A stretch of 5,000 nucleotides of DNA from Mesorhizobium sp. C432A (GTDB lineage: Bacteria > Pseudomonadota > Alphaproteobacteria > Rhizobiales > Rhizobiaceae). The notes under the pieces are model-generated. The model was not told where the DNA came from. It did no database searches and saw nothing but the letters and a program-made list of their open reading frames with translations. Position numbers and translations under genes: made by a program. Below are positions 1 to 5,000 of the stretch, piece after piece (positions within the stretch are counted from its first letter, which is position 1; each line of letters opens with the position of its first letter). The DNA lies in assembly GCF_030323145.1 (NCBI RefSeq), contig NZ_CP100470.1:2015001-2020000 (forward strand), written 5' to 3'.

Positions 1-22
1 CCTCGAACCGATCTCGAGAAGC

Positions 23-30
23 TGGTCTTT
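23..30 (+). promoter_or_regulatory. possible boxA-like antitermination element
   Basis: TGGTCTTT matches 7 of 8 bases of the start of the E. coli rrn boxA (TGCTCTTT). BoxA elements occur in rRNA leaders and 16S-23S spacers, where Nus factors bind the RNA and prevent Rho termination. The position in the spacer before 23S fits. The match is short and could be chance, so this is only a suggestion. Confidence 0.3.
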
Positions 31-77
31 TTGTGCCAATGACATCGAATGTGGATCCCGCACAGGATCCGGTTCAG

Positions 78-104
78 GCGACAATTCCTTTGGAATTGCG
101 CGGA
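78..104 (+). repeat. spacer hairpin, copy 1 of a duplicated module
   Basis: The arms CAATTCC (82-88) and GGAATTG (92-98) pair around a TTT loop, with GCG and CGC outside them. The flanks GCGACAAT and ATTGCGCGGA are shared with the copy at 132-156, so the two modules look like a local duplication whose loop-proximal pairs have drifted while the stem has been kept. Confidence 0.6.
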
Positions 105-131
105 CGCCAACCCCGCAAGGGAGAGGCTGAA

Positions 132-156
132 GCGACAATCCTTCGGATTGCGCGGA
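132..156 (+). repeat. spacer hairpin, copy 2 of a duplicated module
   Basis: The arms CAATCC (136-141) and GGATTG (145-150) pair around a TTC loop. The flanks match those of copy 1 at 78-104. The 3' end (GGA, 154-156) runs into the outer part of the 23S processing stem, so the two structures are adjacent or slightly competing. Confidence 0.6.
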
Positions 157-176
157 TGGGCATTGGCAATGAGAAC

Positions 177-183
<7 letters not shown>
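155..183 (+). other. left arm of the 23S rRNA processing stem
   Basis: Positions 168-183 are an exact reverse complement of 2970-2985 (16 bp). Beyond two internal mismatches, 155-163 pairs again with 2990-2998, giving a stem of nearly 30 bp. Stems that join the two ends of pre-23S rRNA are substrates of RNase III in bacteria, and this is the expected site for release of pre-23S. The inner seven bases (177-183) belong to the terminal helix of mature 23S. Confidence 0.85.
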
Positions 184-2969
<2,786 letters not shown>

Positions 2970-2978
<9 letters not shown>

Positions 2979-2998
2979 TCTCATTCCTTATGCTCATC
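2970..2998 (+). other. right arm of the 23S rRNA processing stem
   Basis: Positions 2970-2985 are an exact reverse complement of 168-183, and 2990-2998 pair with 155-163 including one G-U pair. With the left arm this closes the pre-23S loop for RNase III-type cleavage. Confidence 0.85.
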
Positions 2999-3177
2999 GT
3001 GAACACGATGATCTGACCAGCGCTCACGCATGAGCGGCCCTTACAGGGCCTATGCTCCGCGAGGGCGCCGGAAAACCGGCGACGCGCAGTCGCGCTTGCG
3101 GGCTTACGCCCGTAAGCAAAACACAAACGTCGCCTTGGCACGAAAAAACAGCTTCTCGATATAACGTGCGTTTTGCC
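2979..3177 (+). other. 23S-5S spacer with a chain of hairpins
   Basis: This non-coding spacer of about 200 bp is unusually structured. After the processing arm it holds five hairpins in a row: TCATCGT/ACGATGA (2994-3011), CGCTCA/TGAGCG with loop CGCA (3021-3036), GGCCC/GGGCC with loop TTACA (3036-3050), CGCCGG/CCGGCG with loop AAAA (3066-3081), and a 9-bp stem CTTGCGGGC/GCCCGTAAG with loop TTAC and one G-U pair (3095-3116). None is followed by a T-run, so none is a convincing terminator. The spacer ends in the left arm of the 5S processing stem. Reading frames across it on both strands have no family resemblance and are not called. Confidence 0.75.
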
Positions 3178-3310
3178 GACCTGGTGGTTATGGCGGAGCG
3201 GCTGCACCCGATCCCATTCCGAACTCGGCCGTGAAACGCTCCAGCGCTGATGGTACTTCGTCTCAAGACGCGGGAGAGTAGGTCGCTGCCAGGTCTGCAA
3301 AACGCACGTT
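3163..3310 (+). other. inverted repeat framing 5S rRNA (processing stem)
   Basis: AACGTGCGTTTTGC (3163-3176) is an exact 14-bp reverse complement of 3297-3310. After one mismatched pair (3177 with 3296) it continues directly into the 5S terminal helix GACCTGG/CCAGGTC. The result is one long stem that holds the whole 5S gene as its loop. Such stems guide cleavage of pre-5S; in E. coli that step is done by RNase E, and a fully paired stem like this one could also be cut by RNase III. Confidence 0.85.
3178..3295 (+). rRNA. rrf: 5S ribosomal RNA, complete
   Basis: This gene encodes the small rRNA of the large subunit, which binds L5, L18 and L25-type proteins in the central protuberance. It aligns throughout with E. 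coli 5S: the terminal helix GACCTGG (3178-3184) with CCAGGTC (3289-3295), the loop region CCCGATCCCATTCCGAACTC, the block GTGAAACGCTCCAGCGC, GATGGTACT, and the late motif GGGAGAGTAGGTC. The length of 118 nt is normal. The ends are taken from the terminal helix and may be off by one to three bases. Confidence 0.96.
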
Positions 3311-3316
3311 GAACTC

Positions 3317-3335
3317 TCATCCGCAAACCGGATGA
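3317..3335 (+). other. small hairpin after 5S
   Basis: TCATCCG (3317-3323) pairs with CGGATGA (3329-3335) around a 5-nt loop. It follows the 5S processing stem and is followed by AACTGAAATC, with no T-run, so it is more likely a spacer structure than a terminator. Confidence 0.5.
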
Positions 3336-3378
3336 AACTGAAATCTTCTCTCTACGAAAAGGCCCGCCAAGGGATCAC

Positions 3379-3404
3379 GGGCCGCGCAAGCGGCCCTTTC
3401 ATTT
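3379..3404 (+). terminator. possible intrinsic terminator or attenuator between 5S and tRNA-fMet
   Basis: GGGCCGC (3379-3385) and GCGGCCC (3390-3396) form a 7-bp GC-only stem capped by a GCAA tetraloop, followed by TTTCATTT. This has the form of a Rho-independent terminator, although the T-tract is interrupted by CA. An alternative fold pairs GGCCCG (3361-3366) with CGGGCC (3378-3383) and would prevent it. If it terminated fully, the downstream tRNA-fMet would need its own promoter, which I cannot see, so partial termination or a processing role is likely. Confidence 0.5.
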
Positions 3405-3419
3405 GGTCAGCCATATACC

Positions 3420-3465
3420 TATCTGTAAGCCATCCTGTTCATAGGCCCAGGCTTACGTCCAGATA
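3420..3465 (+). other. imperfect hairpin before the repeat array
   Basis: GTAAGCC (3425-3431) pairs with GGCTTAC (3450-3456). TATCT (3420-3424) then pairs with AGATA (3461-3465), leaving GTCC as a bulge. The loop is 18 nt. The region 3405-3486 has no credible gene; it holds this structure and the hairpin at 3465-3484. Confidence 0.5.
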
Positions 3466-3484
3466 AGCAAGCAAACGCTTGCTT
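3465..3484 (+). repeat. perfect hairpin, possible degenerate copy of the 31-bp repeat
   Basis: AAGCAAGC (3465-3472) and GCTTGCTT (3477-3484) form a perfect 8-bp stem with an AAAC loop. With its flanks, GTCCAGA before and TCAGA after, it resembles the adjacent 31-bp repeat, which has GTCCGGA, an AGCAAGC/GCTTGC stem and CTGGAGA. It may be an older diverged unit of the array. Its left arm overlaps the last base of the preceding hairpin, so the two cannot both be complete. Confidence 0.5.
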
Positions 3485-3486
3485 CA

Positions 3487-3641
3487 GATCCGGAGCAGGC
3501 AAGAGCTTGCCCTGGAGAGTCCGGAGCAAGCAAGAGCTTGCCCTGGAGAGTCCGGAGCAAGCAAGAGCTTGCCCTGGAGAGTCCGGAGCAAGCAAGAGCT
3601 TGCCCTGGAGAGTCCGGAGCAAGCAAGAGCTTGCCCTGGAG
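3487..3641 (+). repeat. five tandem 31-bp repeats, each able to form a hairpin
   Basis: The units start at 3487, 3518, 3549, 3580 and 3611. Units two to five are identical; unit one differs at three positions (3487, 3488 and 3498). Each unit folds as TCCGG, A, GCAAGC, loop AAGA, GCTTGC, C, CTGGA: a 6-bp inner stem, one A-C mismatch and a 5-bp outer stem with one G-U pair. The change at 3498 in unit one turns an A-U pair into G-U and keeps the stem. The array ends four bases before the tRNA. The unit length is not a multiple of three and no spacers are present, so this is neither a coding repeat nor CRISPR. The function is unknown; it may affect precursor folding, tRNA 5' processing or transcription. 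Confidence 0.95.
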
Positions 3642-3645
3642 GTGA

Positions 3646-3722
<77 letters not shown>

Positions 3723-3732
3723 ACAAAAAAGG

Positions 3733-3761
3733 GTCCATTCCGGACACATAGGTTACGGTTT
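3733..3761 (+). repeat. left terminal inverted repeat (outer copy)
   Basis: It matches the reverse complement of 4971-4999 at 24 of 29 positions. The shared core includes CATTCCGGA and GGTTAC. It lies just outside the transposase stop codon (TAA on the minus strand at 3760-3762), which overlaps its inner edge. Confidence 0.75.
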
Positions 3762-4947
3762 ATATCGGAGACATGGGTAACACTTTTGGCCCGAAGGGGT
3801 TTTGGAGTGGTTCGAGCCTGCATGTCTCATCATCGAAGTAGCCCAAATCATAATCCATGAAGGAAGCCAGCCAGATATGGTCCTCGACCTGTTTGATGCC
3901 GACGGTCTGGCCGGCAAAGACGAGGCTGAGGTTGATCTTCTTGCGATTGTAGCAGATGCGGCCGCAGGTGGTGACGGTGACGGCCTTGTCGTGAAACGGA
4001 TAATCGAGATCCGGCAGGCCGGTATAGATGCGCGGTGACGGGGTGTAGCGCTCGGCTGGACAGGCCATGTCGAGCGCCTGATGTGGGCGTTCTGAGTTGA
4101 ACTCATCGATGAAGTCATCGAACCTGGCCTGCTGCTGCAGGAAATTGGCGCCAGCCGGTTTGGTGGTTTCCTTCTTGAGAGTCAGGTGCATGCGCTCATG
4201 GCGCCTGTTCTGCTGCGGACAGCCCGGCTGGATGCGCTCGATGTCGATGCCCAGGCGCAGCCACCAGACCGACAGTTTGCTGAGATTGAACAGCGCGTTT
4301 GGGCTGGCAAAGGGAACGCCATTGTCGGTCCTGATGGCGCTGGGCAGGCCGAACTCTTTGAAAACGCTCTCGAACACCGTGAAGGCATAGGCTTCCTTGG
4401 TAGTCGACAACGCCTCGCAGGCGATGAGATAGCGGCTGGCGAAGTCGGTGATCGTCAGCGGATAGCAATAGCGCCGATCGGCGAGCATGAACTCGCCTTT
4501 GTAGTCGGCACACCACAGATCGTTGGGCCGATAGCCGTTTGAAAGTGGTGTTCCCGTCGCCCTGTTGCGCCTTCGCTTGCGGCGCTCGACCAGGCCATGG
4601 CGGTCGAGAACCGCATGCACCGTCGAGATCGCAGGCCGGTGAACGTCAGGATACAGCCGGGCCAACCGTTCGCGTATCTTTGGCGCACCCCAGGTCGGCT
4701 TGTCTTGCTTGAGGCGCACAATCAGCTTCTCGATTTGAAACGGAAGCTGATTGGCGTGGCGGTAGGGTCGGCGTGATCGATCCGTCAGCCCCTCAAGGCC
4801 ACTGTCATTGTAGCGTGTGAGGATCTTGTAGCCGGTCTTGCGCGAGATATCGAACTCACGGCAAAGCACCGCCATCTTCTCGCCGTCCAGCAGCCGGGCA
4901 ATGAACTTCAGCCGCTCTTCCATGACGTTACACTCCTTCCAAGGCAC
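3760..4947 (-). CDS. IS481-family transposase
   Basis: This is a DDE-type transposase that would cut and join the element ends. The 395-residue frame is intact. Residues about 10-62 form a helix-turn-helix (MAVLCREFDISRKTGYKIL) ending in GLTDRSRRPYR. Residues about 65-125 form a second DNA-binding region (PTWGAPKIRERL, then AISTVHAVLDRHGLV and a basic RRKRRR tail). The integrase core runs from about 140 to 300 with D148 in WCADYKGEF, D208 in IRTDNGVPF and E251 in HERMHLTLK; 42 residues separate D208 and E251. The C-terminal part (about 310-395) is specific to this transposase group. One oddity is PQQNRRHER, where relatives as I remember them have PQQNGRHER; residue 248 is AGG where GGG would give Gly. 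The start is GTG. The last codons lie inside the left end of the element. The family is certain; activity is uncertain. Confidence 0.93.
   Translation of the reverse strand: MPWKECNVMEERLKFIARLLDGEKMAVLCREFDISRKTGYKILTRYNDSGLEGLTDRSRRPYRHANQLPFQIEKLIVRLKQDKPTWGAPKIRERLARLYPDVHRPAISTVHAVLDRHGLVERRKRRRNRATGTPLSNGYRPNDLWCADYKGEFMLADRRYCYPLTITDFASRYLIACEALSTTKEAYAFTVFESVFKEFGLPSAIRTDNGVPFASPNALFNLSKLSVWWLRLGIDIERIQPGCPQQNRRHERMHLTLKKETTKPAGANFLQQQARFDDFIDEFNSERPHQALDMACPAERYTPSPRIYTGLPDLDYPFHDKAVTVTTCGRICYNRKKINLSLVFAGQTVGIKQVEDHIWLASFMDYDLGYFDDETCRLEPLQNPFGPKVLPMSPI
3766..3792 (+). repeat. second, inner copy of the terminal motif at the left end
   Basis: It matches the reverse complement of 4965-4991 at 25 of 27 positions, better than the outer copy does. 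It lies 25 bp inside the outer copy and within the coding region, covering the codons for the transposase C-terminus (roughly GPKVLPMSP). It could be a second transposase binding site. Confidence 0.7.
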
Positions 4948-4951
4948 CTTG

Positions 4952-4959
4952 CTCTCCTT
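4952..4959 (-). promoter_or_regulatory. ribosome binding site for the transposase GTG start
   Basis: On the minus strand AAGGAGAG ends four bases before GTG (4947-4945), leaving about six bases from the GGAG core. A second AAGGAG precedes the in-frame ATG at 4923-4921 by nine bases, so translation could also start there, eight codons later. The upstream start is preferred because of its strong site and because related proteins as I recall them begin MPWKE. Confidence 0.6.
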
Positions 4960-4964
4960 GCAAA

Positions 4965-4999
4965 GGGCCGAAAGTGTAACCCATGTCTCCGGAATGAAC
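4965..4999 (+). repeat. right terminal inverted repeat
   Basis: Read on the minus strand it begins GTTCATTCCGGAGACATGGG and continues through TTACACTTTCGGCCC. It is the partner of both left-end motifs. It lies just upstream of the transposase gene, so it probably overlaps the transposase promoter region, as is common in small insertion sequences. Confidence 0.75.
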
Positions 5000-5000
5000 T

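Larger units (their letters stand above)
1..176 (+). other. 3' part of the 16S-23S internal transcribed spacer
   Basis: This is non-coding spacer just before 23S. It ends in the left arm of the 23S processing stem. It contains a small hairpin made by two GGATCC copies (53-58 and 65-70), and a duplicated stem-loop module (78-104 and 132-156). No tRNA gene is present here; spacer tRNAs such as Ile or Ala, usual in this group, would lie upstream of the window. A short reading frame that runs from 49 into 23S is not credible as a gene because it crosses the conserved 5' end of 23S. The assignment rests on position before 23S and on the processing arm. Confidence 0.85.
3733..4999 (-). mobile_element. 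IS481-family insertion sequence
   Basis: The element is about 1.27 kb, with one transposase gene and matching ends. The left end (3733-3761) matches the reverse complement of the right end (4971-4999) at 24 of 29 positions. Both tips read as G-T-C/T-CATTCCGGA from the outside in. The left tip lies about 10 bp after the tRNA-fMet CCA, separated by ACAAAAAAGG. The right tip lies at the window edge, so a target-site duplication cannot be tested and the exact boundaries are uncertain by a few bases. The element is oriented with its transposase convergent to the rRNA operon. Confidence 0.85.

Noticed and set aside
3095..3116. Intrinsic terminator between 23S and 5S
   Set aside because: The stem is strong but is followed by CAAAACACAAACG, which has no T-run, and 5S must be transcribed beyond it.
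3487..3641. CRISPR array
   Set aside because: The 31-bp units are directly joined with no unique spacers, and no cas gene is present in the window.
3753..4721. Other reading frames on both strands inside the IS (up to 121 codons)
   Set aside because: They overlap the 395-codon transposase in other frames and have no recognisable domains. The real gene accounts for the region.

Overview
The window covers the 3' part of a bacterial ribosomal RNA operon and an insertion sequence sitting directly behind it. In + strand order it holds the end of the 16S-23S spacer (1-176), a complete 23S rRNA gene (about 177-2978), a hairpin-rich 23S-5S spacer, a 5S rRNA gene (about 3178-3295), a terminator-like hairpin, an array of 31-bp tandem repeats (3487-3641), an initiator tRNA-fMet (3646-3722), and an IS481-family element (about 3733-4999) whose transposase lies on the minus strand. 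The 16S gene and any spacer tRNAs would lie upstream of the window.

The organism is most likely an alphaproteobacterium of the order Rhizobiales. The gene order 23S-5S-tRNA-fMet, the extended helix 9 in 23S, the A:U/G:C/G:C anticodon stem of the initiator tRNA and the transposase type all fit that group. I cannot name a genus from the sequence alone.

The RNA genes are probably made as one precursor. Both rRNAs are framed by inverted repeats that bring their ends together for RNase III-type processing: 168-183 with 2970-2985 around 23S, and 3163-3176 with 3297-3310 around 5S. Helix 9 of 23S carries a GNRA-capped insert of the kind known to be cut out in Rhizobiales, giving a small 5.8S-like fragment. 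I see no promoter for the tRNA, so it probably depends on transcription through the 5S hairpin and the repeat array.

The IS element starts about 10 bp after the tRNA CCA end and is oriented against the operon, so rRNA read-through would produce RNA antisense to the transposase. Its transposase reading frame is full length (395 codons from a GTG start), but the residue three positions before the catalytic Glu is Arg rather than the Gly I expect. The left end carries two tandem copies of the terminal motif and the right end one.

No previously undescribed gene system is visible. The least explained features are the repeat array between 5S and tRNA-fMet, in which every unit can fold, and the chain of hairpins between 23S and 5S.
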